64,000 nucleotides of DNA from Nonomuraea jiangxiensis (GTDB lineage Bacteria > Actinomycetota > Actinomycetes > Streptosporangiales > Streptosporangiaceae). Of the stretch, positions 43,560-52,505 are shown piece by piece. Numbering within the stretch: the first letter of the stretch is position 1; every line of letters begins with the position of its first letter. Both the position numbers and the translations under genes were made by a program. The stretch spans positions 1-64,000 of the forward strand of contig NZ_FNDJ01000034.1 of NCBI RefSeq assembly GCF_900099965.1. The letters run 5' to 3'. The notes below the pieces were generated by a model. It saw only the letters and a list, made by a program, of their open reading frames with translations. It had not been told where the DNA came from and searched no databases.

Positions 43560-44100
43560 GTCGGAGCAGAACCTCTTGAAGACGGGTTGATGCCGGGGTC
43601 CGCAGGTATGTACGGGTTCATCTCCCACGGGTTGCCGGCGCGCTCATTGAGGTTCAGGGATCTGCACGGTCCGTAGGCGGTGTCCGACCCTGTCTCGGTA
43701 ACCTGCGTGAACATGAGCCGGTTTCCCCAGGAGAGCGGGCGCGTTGGACCCGGTACACGCGCCGTCCCTGCCGATGGCCACCCCCGGTGATAGAGGTACT
43801 GGTTCGGCATCCAGTTCGCCGCAGCACCGGCGTGTACGGGTCCACCCTGCGCACGGTGGCGTCCTTGCAGGCCAGGAAGTGCGGTTCCTGCCAGATGGGC
43901 GTTGAAGAACATCCCCTGGAGATCCTTGATGAGCTTCTTGACCCCGGCAGGGATCCGCGAATCGCCGTGTCCAGGCCCAGCGTCGACATCAGGCCACCCG
44001 GTCGGCACCCGGCTTCGAGCACGGTCACCTCGATCCCGGCTCCGGCGAGCCTGTGGGCGGCCGTCAACCCGGCAATGCCGGCGCCGTCTCGTCCCTGCAT
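43560..44100 (-). pseudogene. FAD-dependent oxidoreductase relic
   Basis: The minus strand starts with a dinucleotide motif, GAGIAGLTAAHRLAGAGIEV, then VLEAGCRPGGLMSTLGLD, the start of an amine-oxidase/phytoene-desaturase-like enzyme. Downstream pieces in other frames (PHFLACKDATVRRVDPYTPV, NRLMFTQVTETGSDTAYG) suggest a second broken protein fused to it. No frame is intact. Confidence 0.5.
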
Positions 44101-44450
44101 GCGGTGGCGCATGCCTGCAACCACAGGCCGGTGATGACTCCGTCGGCGAGCATCTCGCGGTAGCCGGCGCGCATCGCGGACAACGGATCGTCCGGAGACG
44201 TCGCCGCGGCCTGCCGGATGAGCTCAAGTATCTGACGTTCCATCTCGTCGAGGCAGGCCAGGAAGAACGCATGCTTGCTGCCGAAGAGCCGGAAGACGTA
44301 CGGCTGCGACACTCCGATCTCGTCCGCGACCTGCTGGATCGATGCCGTCATGAGCCCATGGCCGGCGAAGACCTGCATACCGGCCACGATGGCCTCCGCG
44401 CGTCGTTGTTTCGCGGTGCTGCGCCTTACATCCATGGTCACATTTAGCAC
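44064..44450 (-). CDS. TetR-family regulator, probably C-terminally truncated
   Basis: 128 residues. The HTH is complete (RRAEAIVAGMQVFAGHGL, TASIQQVADEIGVSQPYVFRLFGSK), followed by part of the ligand domain (ILELIRQAAATSPDDPLSAM). TetR proteins are usually 190-220 residues; here the sequence runs into the oxidoreductase relic after about residue 118, so the last helices are lost. It is divergent from the MBL-fold gene. It may still bind DNA but is unlikely to respond normally to ligand. Confidence 0.75.
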   Translation of the reverse strand: MLNVTMDVRRSTAKQRRAEAIVAGMQVFAGHGLMTASIQQVADEIGVSQPYVFRLFGSKHAFFLACLDEMERQILELIRQAAATSPDDPLSAMRAGYREMLADGVITGLWLQACATACRDETAPALPG

Positions 44451-44461
44451 AGTAACTACTT

Positions 44462-44526
44462 ACTAACAAGTCCGTACGGCGGTGGGTGTTAGATCTATGT
44501 CACTCGGTAAGATATTGTTAGTTAGT
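44462..44526. promoter_or_regulatory. Divergent promoter with inverted GTTAGT half-sites
   Basis: ACTAAC (44462-44467) and GTTAGTTAGT (44517-44526) are inverted copies about 50 bases apart in an AT-rich spacer between the TetR and MBL genes. They are candidate TetR half-sites. Confidence 0.4.
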
Positions 44527-44550
44527 GCTTAGTTCCTTCATGATACCCGC

Positions 44551-45414
44551 ATGGGAGCCATGCGGGTACACCACCTCAACTGCGGCACGATGCATCCCGC
44601 GAGCCAACGTCTGATCAATGGGACGGGTGGCCTGTTCGCGGCGGCGACGCTGGTCTGCCACTGCCTGCTCGTGGAGACCGAGCAGAGCCTGATTCTGATC
44701 GACACCGGATTCGGAACGCGGGACGCCGAAGAGCCGGTCAGGTCACTGGGCGAGAACTTCCTCCGGTTGATCCGCCCCTTACTCGACCCCCGGGAGAGCG
44801 CGTTGAGTCAGGTGATCCGGCTCGGTTATCAGCCGACCGACGTTCGGCACATCGTGCTCACTCACCTTGACCCCGATCACACCGGTGGGATCAGCGACTT
44901 TCCGTGGGCGACGGTGCATCTGCACGCCCGCGAGCACGAGGCGGGCATGCTCCGTCCGACCCGTGGCGAACGCCGCCGCTACCGGCCGAACCAGTGGGCG
45001 CATGGGCCCGTCTGGTCGACCTACGACGAGAATGACGGTGACGACTGGTTCGGCTTCGCGGCAGTACACCAGCTCAAAGGTCTGCCTCCGGAGATCCTGT
45101 TGATTCCGCTCGCCGGGCACAGTCGTGGCCACACCGGCGTGGCCGTGGACACGGGCGCACGCTGGCTGCTGCACGCCGGCGACGCCTACTTCTTCCGTGG
45201 CGAGATCGATCCGGCACGCCCACATTGCCCGCCGGGGCTACGCATGTCCCAGAACATGGTGCAGTTCAACGGCCCCGCCCGGCACGCCAACCTGACCCGG
45301 CTGCGCGAGCTCCGCGCCTCGCATCACGACCAGGTCGACGTGTTCTGCGCCCACGACCCGGTAGAGCTGGCACGCTACGACCACAACCCCACGGAGGATC
45401 TGTCGTGCCAATGA
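44551..45414 (+). CDS. MBL-fold metallo-hydrolase (lactonase-like)
   Basis: A 287-residue metallo-beta-lactamase-fold protein. LTHLDPDHTGG is the HxDxDH metal motif, AGHSRGHTG gives the third His, and HAGDAYF the bridging Asp. The N-terminal MRVHHLNCGTMHP resembles quorum-quenching lactonases and related hydrolases of this size. It probably hydrolyses a lactone or ester, but thiol-ester or other substrates are possible. ATG 44551 is used; ATG 44560 is an alternative. Its end overlaps the tautomerase relic. Confidence 0.85.
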   Translation: MGAMRVHHLNCGTMHPASQRLINGTGGLFAAATLVCHCLLVETEQSLILIDTGFGTRDAEEPVRSLGENFLRLIRPLLDPRESALSQVIRLGYQPTDVRHIVLTHLDPDHTGGISDFPWATVHLHAREHEAGMLRPTRGERRRYRPNQWAHGPVWSTYDENDGDDWFGFAAVHQLKGLPPEILLIPLAGHSRGHTGVAVDTGARWLLHAGDAYFFRGEIDPARPHCPPGLRMSQNMVQFNGPARHANLTRLRELRASHHDQVDVFCAHDPVELARYDHNPTEDLSCQ

Positions 45415-45857
45415 TCGAACTCACGACCACCCAAGGGCGCTTTGGACGATGCCGCCAAGCAGCAGCTTGCCGGCGAACTGTCGACGATCGTGCTCGAGAT
45501 CGAGGCCGCGCCTCTCGCCCGCTTTTCGGGACTACGCGCATATGCAGGGGCTGGCCTGGTGCTTCGTCAACGAGCAGGACGTGTTGGTCGGCGGCCGGCG
45601 CCATGCGAAACCGATCGGCCCCTTGGTGGAGCGAGGCCGCGACAAGCTGGTCAAGCGCGTCACCGCGGCGGTTCTGGCCGCGGAGGGCACCGAGAACACC
45701 ATGGTCGAGGCACCGCGTCTGGGTCCAGTTACGCCAGGTTTCCAACGGCCACCGGGCAGCGTTCTGTGAGATCGTCACCCTGTCCGAGCTCGCGGCCTAC
45801 AGGTTGATCACCGATGAGCCGGGGAGCAAGACCGAATGCGTGCGCCGCGCACGATGA
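45405..45857 (+). pseudogene. Tautomerase-family protein with three frameshifts
   Basis: GTG 45405 (GGAGG upstream, overlapping the MBL stop) opens MPMIELTTTQG, placing the catalytic Pro right after Met. The same protein then continues in the next frame (DDAAKQQLAGELSTIVLEI), then in the third (FRDYAHMQGLAWCFVNEQD, GRRHAKPIGPLV), and returns to the first (VWVQLRQVSNGHRAAFCEI) to a stop. All three shifts act like single-base insertions, two of them in G or T runs. Corrected, it would be about 148 residues. It is either a recent pseudogene or sequence errors. Confidence 0.7.
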
Positions 45858-45939
45858 CCGGACGGCCCCCCGGCGGGTCCAGGGCGTGGGCACCGGCATC
45901 CTCGGCGAGAGGATCGTCCAGGCCCTAAGAGGAGGTCGC

Positions 45940-46521
45940 ATGTCTGGACCGGCGATTACCCCCATGTTGACATCGCTCGCGGCAAGGGCGGGTCTGCCGG
46001 AGAATGCTTCACTCGTGGAGGTCGTGGAGGCGGTGCGCTCGATGCCGTACGGGCGCCCCAGGGAGCGGAGCGCTCGGGGAGCGCTCGCCGAGTGGCGTGG
46101 GACGTGTTCGACGAAGCATGCGCTGCTGGCGGCGATCCTGGCGGAACACTGGCCAGACACCAGACCGCGGCTGGTCCACCGCGTCTACCGGTGCACGCCC
46201 GAAGACGCCTCCCGCAGTTTCGGCCCGGCCGCGGCCGCCGCGGTGCCTGAGGAAGGCTTGTGGGACGTGCACCGATATCTGATCATCGACCTGAACGGGA
46301 ACCGCGTGGTCATCGACGTCACCTTCCCATCCGGCGCAGGCTGGGACGGAGCCACCTCGATGCCGCTCGCGTGCGGGCAGGGAACCGACCATCCGGCCGG
46401 TCCCGACCCTGACGCGGACAAGCGGGCGTTGGAGGAGGCTTACTGCGACCCCGCTGTCCGCGAGCCCTTCATCGCCGCCCTGAGCGAACCGGCGACACCG
46501 CTACGAGGAGGACCCGTATGA
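45940..46521 (+). CDS. Transglutaminase-like cysteine protease-fold protein
   Basis: A 193-residue protein started at ATG 45940 (AGAGGAGG upstream). WRGTCSTKHALLAAIL has the Cys and helix of the transglutaminase-like core; His in WDVHRYLIIDLNG and Asp in VVIDVTFPSG complete a Cys-His-Asp triad in the right order. It has no signal peptide, so it acts inside the cell. It could be a peptidase, amidase or peptide N-glycanase-like enzyme. It overlaps the next membrane-protein gene by ATGA. Confidence 0.7.
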   Translation: MSGPAITPMLTSLAARAGLPENASLVEVVEAVRSMPYGRPRERSARGALAEWRGTCSTKHALLAAILAEHWPDTRPRLVHRVYRCTPEDASRSFGPAAAAAVPEEGLWDVHRYLIIDLNGNRVVIDVTFPSGAGWDGATSMPLACGQGTDHPAGPDPDADKRALEEAYCDPAVREPFIAALSEPATPLRGGPV

Positions 46522-46910
46522 CCGGTGAGCGCGATCCCTCCGAGGACGGGCGGGCACCCATCGGGTCCAGGAAGGTACGGCATGCGGGGCGACGGTTCGA
46601 CGCCGTCACCGTGCCCGCGGCGTTGGCGGTTGTGATCACCGCGACGATGTTCGTCTTGTACCTGGGGTTGACAGCACAGGAGGATGGTCGTCCGGTGTCC
46701 TGGTTCACCGGAGGGCTCGTCGGGTGCGCTTTGCTGATGGCGTACGGCATGGCGCGCAAGGCCCCCGGACGGGGGACCGTGCTGGCGATCGCCGGTGTGG
46801 TCCTGATCGTCTTCGGGTTCCTTGCGCTTCTGACGATCGGTCTGCCTCTCCTCGTGGCGGGGGTGCTGGCGGTGATAGCCGCAGGTCTGACCACCCGCAG
46901 ACGGGCATGA
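46518..46910 (+). CDS. Small membrane protein
   Basis: A 130-residue protein, translationally coupled to the transglutaminase-like gene. A charged N-terminus (about 1-30) is followed by three to four membrane helices (VPAALAVVITATMFVLYLG, WFTGGLVGCALLMAYGMA, VLAIAGVVLIVFGFLALL, GLPLLVAGVLAVIAAGL). No catalytic motif is seen. The coupling suggests the two products work together, possibly by recruiting the enzyme to the membrane. Confidence 0.7.
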   Translation: MTGERDPSEDGRAPIGSRKVRHAGRRFDAVTVPAALAVVITATMFVLYLGLTAQEDGRPVSWFTGGLVGCALLMAYGMARKAPGRGTVLAIAGVVLIVFGFLALLTIGLPLLVAGVLAVIAAGLTTRRRA

Positions 46911-47318
46911 TCACGCGTTCATGACCGCACGTCATCGGTCCTTGAAGCGTGACAGTTCGATCCGGCCTTATCGGCGTCACCGACTGTTCGTCACGTTCGG
47001 GTAGTTGTTTCCCGCGTACCTGCTGTGGCCGACCAGTTGTCATGATAAGTCCGATTGACCGTCGTGCTCGTACTCCCGTCACATGCCGTCAGTACGCGGC
47101 CCTGCCTCGCCATGAGCAGGCGAATGCGGGGCCGGACGTTTGATCCGACTGTTCAGCTTCTCAGCGAGATGAGTTTGCCCGGTTCGGTCTGGTCTTCCTC
47201 ACCGAAGAGCAGGGTGGCGGAGCCTGATGTCCGGCGGGCGGCCGGTGAAACCGGCGTGTAACCGGATCTTCCTAGGTCGGCTGGGCCGGGACGGATGGGC
47301 TGGTCAGGGGTGGACAGG
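46911..47318. other. Intergenic region
   Basis: About 408 bases. Short frames here lack protein-like composition, and no strong repeat was found. Confidence 0.35.
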
Positions 47319-47540
47319 ATGCTCCGAGTGGTGGTCATGGTCGTTGCGTTGATCGTGGGGCTCGTCGTGGGCCTTCCGGCGGCGGGGGAGATCAGCGGGG
47401 AAGGCCAGGGGGTGGCCGGGGGCGCGGCGCCGCCCGACGATGAATCCTCGGCGATACAACGGGCCAGAGAGCTCGGGGAGCCGGTGGAGATCAGGTCGAG
47501 GCGGACGTTCGTACGCGTGCTCGTCGGACTGGATAAGTGA
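47319..47540 (+). CDS. Short secreted protein, probably a truncated wall/RHS-type protein
   Basis: 73 residues from ATG 47319 (AGGGG eight bases upstream). A signal (MLRVVVMVVALIVGLVVGLP) is followed by SSAIQRARELGEPVEIRSRR. That A...A...TGxPVEV-like segment is found at the start of large actinobacterial DNRLRE/RHS surface proteins, which then run for over a thousand residues. Here a stop follows at once, so it is likely a fragment; a genuine small exported peptide is possible. Confidence 0.5.
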   Translation: MLRVVVMVVALIVGLVVGLPAAGEISGEGQGVAGGAAPPDDESSAIQRARELGEPVEIRSRRTFVRVLVGLDK

Positions 47541-47564
47541 CAAACACCAATAAAGTGTTCAACC

Positions 47565-48083
47565 ATGGACTTTTCTCTCCGCCCGGCCCAGCCCGCGGAC
47601 TTCGCCGCGATCGCTGAGCTCACCATGGACGTCTACCGGGACCTCCTCCCTTCGATCCCGGGGGCCCAGGAGTACCTGGAGAAGATGCGGGACGTCCAGG
47701 GCCGGGCCGAGCAGAGCGAACTCCTGGCGGCGGTGGACAACGTCACCGGCCAGGTGCTCGGCGCGGTCTCGTTCGTGCTGCCCGGCACCCCTTACGCCAA
47801 CCTCGCCGTCCCCGGCGAGGGCGAGTTCCGGCTCCTCGCCGTGGCCTCGGCCGCGCAGGGACGCGGAGTCGGCGAAGCGCTGGTGCGGGCCTGCCTCGAC
47901 CGTGCGCTGAGCCTCGGCCTGCACCGGGTGGTGCTGCACACCCAGTCCAACATGCTGGCGGCCCAGCGGCTCTACGGCCGGCTGGGGTTCGTCCGGGTGC
48001 CGGAGCGCGACCGGGCGGTGACGCCGGACTTCGCGTTGTGGGCGTACAGCGTCGACCTGAAGGAGGCGGTGGCCGCGGATTGA
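47565..48083 (+). CDS. GNAT-family N-acetyltransferase
   Basis: A 172-residue single-domain GNAT protein. FSLRPAQPADFAAIAELTM starts the fold, FRLLAVASAAQGRGVGEAL is motif A with the Q-x-x-G-x-G/A acetyl-CoA loop, and NMLAAQRLYGRLGFVRVPE is the C-terminal motif B. The acceptor amine is not predictable. It stands alone, with a short gap to the exported peptide gene upstream. Confidence 0.9.
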   Translation: MDFSLRPAQPADFAAIAELTMDVYRDLLPSIPGAQEYLEKMRDVQGRAEQSELLAAVDNVTGQVLGAVSFVLPGTPYANLAVPGEGEFRLLAVASAAQGRGVGEALVRACLDRALSLGLHRVVLHTQSNMLAAQRLYGRLGFVRVPERDRAVTPDFALWAYSVDLKEAVAAD

Positions 48084-48339
48084 GGCATTGCCGGATCCGC
48101 CATCACTCGTCGTGGGGCATGAGCCTTTGAAGCGGAACAATCCGTTCGCCTCGCGCGACCGCAGCACCGCGACCTCATGCCGCAACTTTGTGGGCCGCCT
48201 CGGGCAGCACCGAGGCGTAGGTGTCGGCGGTCAGTACGATGCCGGCGTGCCAAGTCGCCGACCGATTTCTACGTCTGCCGATAGGGCATCGGCCCTGGTC
48301 ATGACCTGTGAGGACTTCGCGTGGCGTGCGCGAGTTTCG

Positions 48340-49302
48340 CTACAGGGCGGCTTTGATCATTTCGACCATGTTGTCGAACGCGGGCAGGCCCCCGGCGGGA
48401 GCGCGGACGACGCCGACCTGAGCCGGCTTGGGCCGTGCGATGGTCGTGGCAGGACCCCAGGACACGACCTTGATCGTAGCGCCGCCGCCGTCGGCGTTCT
48501 TCTGTCTGTCCTTGACGCTCCAGCCTGACCCGAACTGGAAGGGCAGGCCATTCGCGTCGAAAATGATGCGCCAGATGACGACCCTGTGCGTGAAACTCGC
48601 GTCAGGTCGTTTCCCGGCCACTGCACGGAAGGTGGGCGACAATTTGTAGAGCTCGCCGAAGGTGATGGAGCCCGCATACCATCCAGTTTTCCTCATGGCG
48701 GGGGTTTTGCCAGCCGGGTTCGGCAGGCCGAACTTCCGCTCGTCGGCGTTGGCGATCAGCGTTTTGAGCGTTCTGATCTCGAAGATGTTGATGACCTGGT
48801 CGCGGAAGGCCGTCACCGCGGGGGTGCCCTTTGCGCGCCGCGCCCAGGTCTTTCCCCCGGGCAGGCCGGCGGTCCACAAACGCGCCGTATCGTAGAACCA
48901 GCCGTTCGTGTTGACCCAGCGGTGCGGCCTGGTCTGAGTGACCAGGCTTTTCGCGACCAGATCGCCTTCGGCGGCGTGTTCCTTGGCGAGCGGGAGGTTC
49001 TCCCTGTCGAAGGCCACCCGGCGGGTCAGGCCTACCGCGGCGATTCCGTTCCGGCCCAGTTGCAGTGTGCCGTCCTGGATCGGGTTGAAGCGGAACACCC
49101 GGGCCATGTGGTTGGCGGATCTGTTCCTGCCATTGAGGGTGACGGTCCCGTACTGGGTGAACTTCATACTCGCGCCTTTGACAAGCTGCTGTTGTACGGC
49201 GCGCACCACATCGGGAATGGCGGCTTCGGCCGGAACCGGGACGGCGAGCATCGCTCCGGGCCCGATTAGCGTGGCGGATAAGAGAATTGGTAAACGGCGC
49301 AT
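48340..49302 (-). CDS. Secreted protein of unknown function
   Basis: A 320-residue protein with a Sec signal (about 1-27, MRRLPILLSATLIGPGAMLAV) and no lipobox. The mature part is beta-rich with many Arg and Lys (KFTQYGTVTLNGRNRSANH, VAFDRENLPLAKEHAAEGD, TGWYAGSITFGELYKLSPTF). The layout is reminiscent of exported lipid-binding (LppX-like) proteins, but I see no sequence proof. It is not in an operon with its neighbours. Confidence 0.65.
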   Translation of the reverse strand: MRRLPILLSATLIGPGAMLAVPVPAEAAIPDVVRAVQQQLVKGASMKFTQYGTVTLNGRNRSANHMARVFRFNPIQDGTLQLGRNGIAAVGLTRRVAFDRENLPLAKEHAAEGDLVAKSLVTQTRPHRWVNTNGWFYDTARLWTAGLPGGKTWARRAKGTPAVTAFRDQVINIFEIRTLKTLIANADERKFGLPNPAGKTPAMRKTGWYAGSITFGELYKLSPTFRAVAGKRPDASFTHRVVIWRIIFDANGLPFQFGSGWSVKDRQKNADGGGATIKVVSWGPATTIARPKPAQVGVVRAPAGGLPAFDNMVEMIKAAL

Positions 49303-49338
49303 CGACGTATGCCTTCTGCTACGGACCAGAAATCGGTG

Positions 49339-49840
49339 TTAACGAAAGGAATTCCCGGGAGCGTACCAGTTTGTGAGCGAGCACCTCGGCGCCCGGCAGC
49401 CCACATCGTCCAGATCCATCACTAGGTTCTTGATCGCTTGGATGCCAAGTTTGCACTCGGGTGCGCGGTGGTGCCGAGCACGCGGACGCGCGTGGTGGCG
49501 TGCTCGATGACGGCCAGGACATGCTGGCGCTGCCCGCTGAGAGTGACGGTTTCGATGAAGTCGCAGGCCAGCAGGGCATCTGCTTGGGAGCGCAGGAAGT
49601 CGGCCCACGTGGTGGACGCCCGCTTGGGCGCTGGATCAAGACCTGTCTGCTTGAGGATCTCCCGGACCGTGGACGGCGCGACCTTGATGCCGAGTGTGGC
49701 GAGCTCACCATGCACCCGCTGATGACCCCAGCCAGGGTTCTCCCGAACCAGGCGCAAGACGAGAGCGCGGATGGAGCGGACCGTGGGCGGGCGGCCAGGC
49801 CGCTTCGGCCGGCAGCCGCCGGCCACAGACGGTCAGCTGG
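49339..49840 (-). mobile_element. IS remnant, truncated transposase
   Basis: The N-terminal half is readable: RPPTVRSIRALVLRLVRENPGW followed by GHQRVHGELATLG, KVAPSTVREILKQTGLDPAP, DALLACDFIETVTLSGQRQ (first Asp). A frameshift then gives ECKLGIQAIKNLVMDLDDV, and the second Asp and Glu are lost. Confidence 0.75.
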
Positions 49841-49901
49841 TCAGCTGGTCAGTCCCATAACGTCATAGAACTGACTCTGAGACCGCTTGGGGCGAACCCG
49901 C

Positions 49902-50840
49902 TCAGTTTCGCAGGATGATCTTCCCGACGGTGCGGCGGGCAGCCAGGTCCGCGAGGGCCAGGCCGGCCTGCCCGAGTTCGTACTCCCCGCCGGTCATGGG
50001 GCGCAACTGCCCGGAAGTGGTGAGCTCGATCAGCTCGGTCAGCGCGGCGGCGGCGGTGCTGCCGGGCAGGCGCAGGTGGGCGCCGAGCCAGTATCCGCCC
50101 ACCGCGATATTGCGCTCGCTGAGCAGACCGGGATCGAGTGGCGCCGGGTTGGTGCCACCCGAGGTTCCGTATGTGATCAGGCGGCCGAATGGAGCGAGCG
50201 CGTAGAGCGCTGCGTCGAACACTGGCCCACCCACCGCGTCCAACACCACGTCAACTGGGGCGCCACCATTCGCCTCGATCACCCGTTCGGCGTAATCGTC
50301 CGCGGCGCCGTCGATCGCGGCGTGAGCGCCGAGGCCCAGCACCAGGTCGCGCTTCTCCGCAGTGGACGCTGTGCCGATCACGCGCCCGGCCCCGAACTCC
50401 TTCGCCAGCTGAACCGCCAAATGGCCCACCCCGCCCGCGGCCGCGTTGACCACAACGCTTTCGCCAGGTGCGATCCGCGCAGCCGTACGAACGAGATGCC
50501 ACGCGGTCAGGCCCTGCACCAGCAGCGCCAGCGCGGCGCCCGCAGGAAGCTCCTCGGGGATCTCCACCGCGTCCTTCACCAGCGCCTTCGTCGCGTAAGC
50601 GCGGGCGGCGAAGGCGAGCACCCGGCGACCGTCGACGGTGCGGCCCACAATCTCGCTGCCCGGTATGAACGGAAGCTCGGGCGGCAGGTACGAACCCTTG
50701 AGCCGCTCGATATCGGCGAAATTAAGCCCGGCGGCCTCGACGTCCACCAGGGTCTCACCGGGGCCTGGCACCGGGTCGGGCACCTCGGCCAAGGTCAGCA
50801 TCTCGGGGCCGCCAAGCTGTTCAGCGCGCATCACTTTCAT
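49902..50840 (-). CDS. NADPH:quinone oxidoreductase-type MDR enzyme
   Basis: A 312-residue zinc-free medium-chain dehydrogenase. The catalytic N-terminal domain (LTLAEVPDPVPGPGETLVDV, IPGSEIVGRTV) is followed by the nucleotide-binding domain with VVNAAAGGVGHLAVQLAKEF (AxxGGVG motif for NADPH). There are no zinc-ligand cysteines. It reduces quinones or enones and is often part of oxidative-stress responses. It is divergent from a LysR gene, with a strong palindrome in the 96-bp spacer, so LysR control is likely. Confidence 0.9.
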   Translation of the reverse strand: MKVMRAEQLGGPEMLTLAEVPDPVPGPGETLVDVEAAGLNFADIERLKGSYLPPELPFIPGSEIVGRTVDGRRVLAFAARAYATKALVKDAVEIPEELPAGAALALLVQGLTAWHLVRTAARIAPGESVVVNAAAGGVGHLAVQLAKEFGAGRVIGTASTAEKRDLVLGLGAHAAIDGAADDYAERVIEANGGAPVDVVLDAVGGPVFDAALYALAPFGRLITYGTSGGTNPAPLDPGLLSERNIAVGGYWLGAHLRLPGSTAAAALTELIELTTSGQLRPMTGGEYELGQAGLALADLAARRTVGKIILRN

Positions 50841-50905
50841 GCGGCAGACGCTAGAGCAGGCGCCTAAGACCAGCCAGCGGATGCTGTTTCTGCATTACGC
50901 GGAAT

Positions 50906-50924
50906 GTATGAAGATCCTTCATAC
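50906..50924. promoter_or_regulatory. LysR/QOR operator overlapping an upstream start codon
   Basis: GTATGAAG-ATC-CTTCATAC, perfect 8-bp arms, in the divergent spacer. It overlaps the ATG at 50904 that would give the longest LysR frame, which argues for a later start. Confidence 0.65.
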
Positions 50925-50936
50925 GTTCCCGTAGCC

Positions 50937-51827
50937 GTGGATGACCTGAGCGTGGCAGAACTGCGCGTCCTCGTCGCCGTGGACGGCGAAGGAAGCGTGT
51001 CGGAGGCGGGGGCACGGCTGGGGCTGACCCAGTCGGCGGTCTCACACGCCCTGCGTGCCGCCGAGCGAAAGTTGGGCACTGTGCTGTTCGACCGAGGGCG
51101 CAGCGGGGCCCAGGCCACTGCGGCGGGACAGGCTGCGGTCGGCCACGCGCGGCACATTCTGCGGCTCATGGAGGTCATGCGGACCGACACGCACAACGCC
51201 GCCCGCGGCGAGGCCACCGGGACCATCCGGCTTGCCGCATTCCGCAGCGCTGCCTTCCACCTGCTGCCGCGCGTGCTGGTACGGTTCGGGCAACGTCACC
51301 CCAAGGTCACCGTGGACGTGCGCATCGTGCCGGACCTGGGCAGGGGCATCGCCGGCGAGGTGGCCGACGGGCGGGCCGACGTGGGCGTCGTCTCGCTGCC
51401 GGTGTACGTGGAGGGGCTGGTCTGCAAGGAGCTGTACCACGAGCCGTACGTGCTGGCCTATCCGGCGGGGCATCCGGATCCGCGCTCGCTGCCCATGATC
51501 GACTGGCACGAGAACTGCTCGGGCGAGACTCAGCGCTGGCTGTCCGCCCAGGAGTGGATCCCACCCGGCGACATCACGGTTGAGGACGACGGGGTGGTCA
51601 TGTCGATGGTCGGCCACGGGCTTGGCGCGGCGGTCGTGCCGCGGCTGTCGACCGTGGACGCGCCGTCCAAGGTCGCCACGACCGAACTCGGCGACGGCGC
51701 CCCGCTACGCCGGGTCGGATATGTGACAACCCGGGAGCTGACCGGGTCGGCGCTGATCCGCGATCTGCTCGGCGAACTATGCACCCTCCGGGCACCCGCC
51801 GGCACGAGGCCCTCGACACCCGGGTAG
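50937..51827 (+). CDS. LysR-family transcriptional regulator
   Basis: 296 residues from GTG 50937. I prefer this start to ATG 50904, which lies inside the operator dyad and adds residues unusual for LysR. The HTH is DLSVAELRVLVAVDGEGSVS, LGLTQSAVSHALRAAERKLG; the effector domain follows (~90-290). Proteins of this kind activate the divergent quinone oxidoreductase in response to electrophiles or phenolics. Neither start has a clear Shine-Dalgarno, so a leaderless or weakly translated mRNA is possible. Confidence 0.85.
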   Translation: MDDLSVAELRVLVAVDGEGSVSEAGARLGLTQSAVSHALRAAERKLGTVLFDRGRSGAQATAAGQAAVGHARHILRLMEVMRTDTHNAARGEATGTIRLAAFRSAAFHLLPRVLVRFGQRHPKVTVDVRIVPDLGRGIAGEVADGRADVGVVSLPVYVEGLVCKELYHEPYVLAYPAGHPDPRSLPMIDWHENCSGETQRWLSAQEWIPPGDITVEDDGVVMSMVGHGLGAAVVPRLSTVDAPSKVATTELGDGAPLRRVGYVTTRELTGSALIRDLLGELCTLRAPAGTRPSTPG

Positions 51828-51833
51828 TCGCTC

Positions 51834-52010
51834 ATGTTCCAGGTCTTGGCCGCCCTGGCGGAGTTCATCCGCGAACTGCATGAGGGCCTGGTCCGCCGCC
51901 CGGGCGCGCGGCGAACGGCTGAGCCGCCCGCCGGCGATGCCCTTGAGCGGATCGAGCACACCCGCGTTCTGCTCACCCGACTGGAGAACTCGAAACAGGG
52001 CGCCTGGTGA
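51834..52010 (+). pseudogene. Serine resolvase/invertase fragment
   Basis: MFQVLAALAEFIRELHEGL matches the hinge helix of serine recombinases (usually ALAEFIRELI...EGL), and RIEHTRVLLTRLENSKQG matches the segment before their C-terminal HTH. The catalytic Ser domain and the HTH are both missing; 58 residues remain. Confidence 0.55.
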
Positions 52011-52327
52011 CATGTCGGTTGGCGTCACCAGGTTCGGTGAAAGCAAGGAGGAAGACGGCCGGGCACGCCATGCTGAACGGTCACGTTCCCCCCGTCAGCC
52101 GGCGGAGAGAACGTGCCTCTGCGCCCCTGCCGTGGGGGGCAGCATCTGGACGACGAAGGCAACGAGCACGTCGAACATGATCGGGAGGGCCGGTGCCGTC
52201 GCGAACGCCTGCCGCCCTTTGCCTCCTGCGCGCGTGCGCGTAGGCCGGTCCGGAAAGCCCCCGAATAGCGCGGCACCCGAGTCGCTGTAGGTGGAGCAGG
52301 CTGCCGGCCGGCCATGGCCGAGCCGCC

Positions 52328-52358
52328 GGCCCCGGGTCACTTTGTGTGATCCGGGGCC
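52328..52358. terminator. Hairpin terminator left from a lost gene
   Basis: GGCCCCGGGTCAC (52328-52340) and GTGATCCGGGGCC (52346-52358) pair with one mismatch around a 5-nt loop. No intact gene ends here. The rest of 52011-52505 shows no gene. Confidence 0.6.
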
Positions 52359-52505
52359 TTGCTGGTGAATGACTTGACGAGTTGTTTGGGTTCATTGCGG
52401 TGCGGGAGATCGTCTTCGTGGGCATATCTGATGCTGTCCGGATGCCTATCCAGATAAGGCGCTGGATTTTCGCGTCGATTCACTCATGAATGGAACCGAA
52501 ACCTC

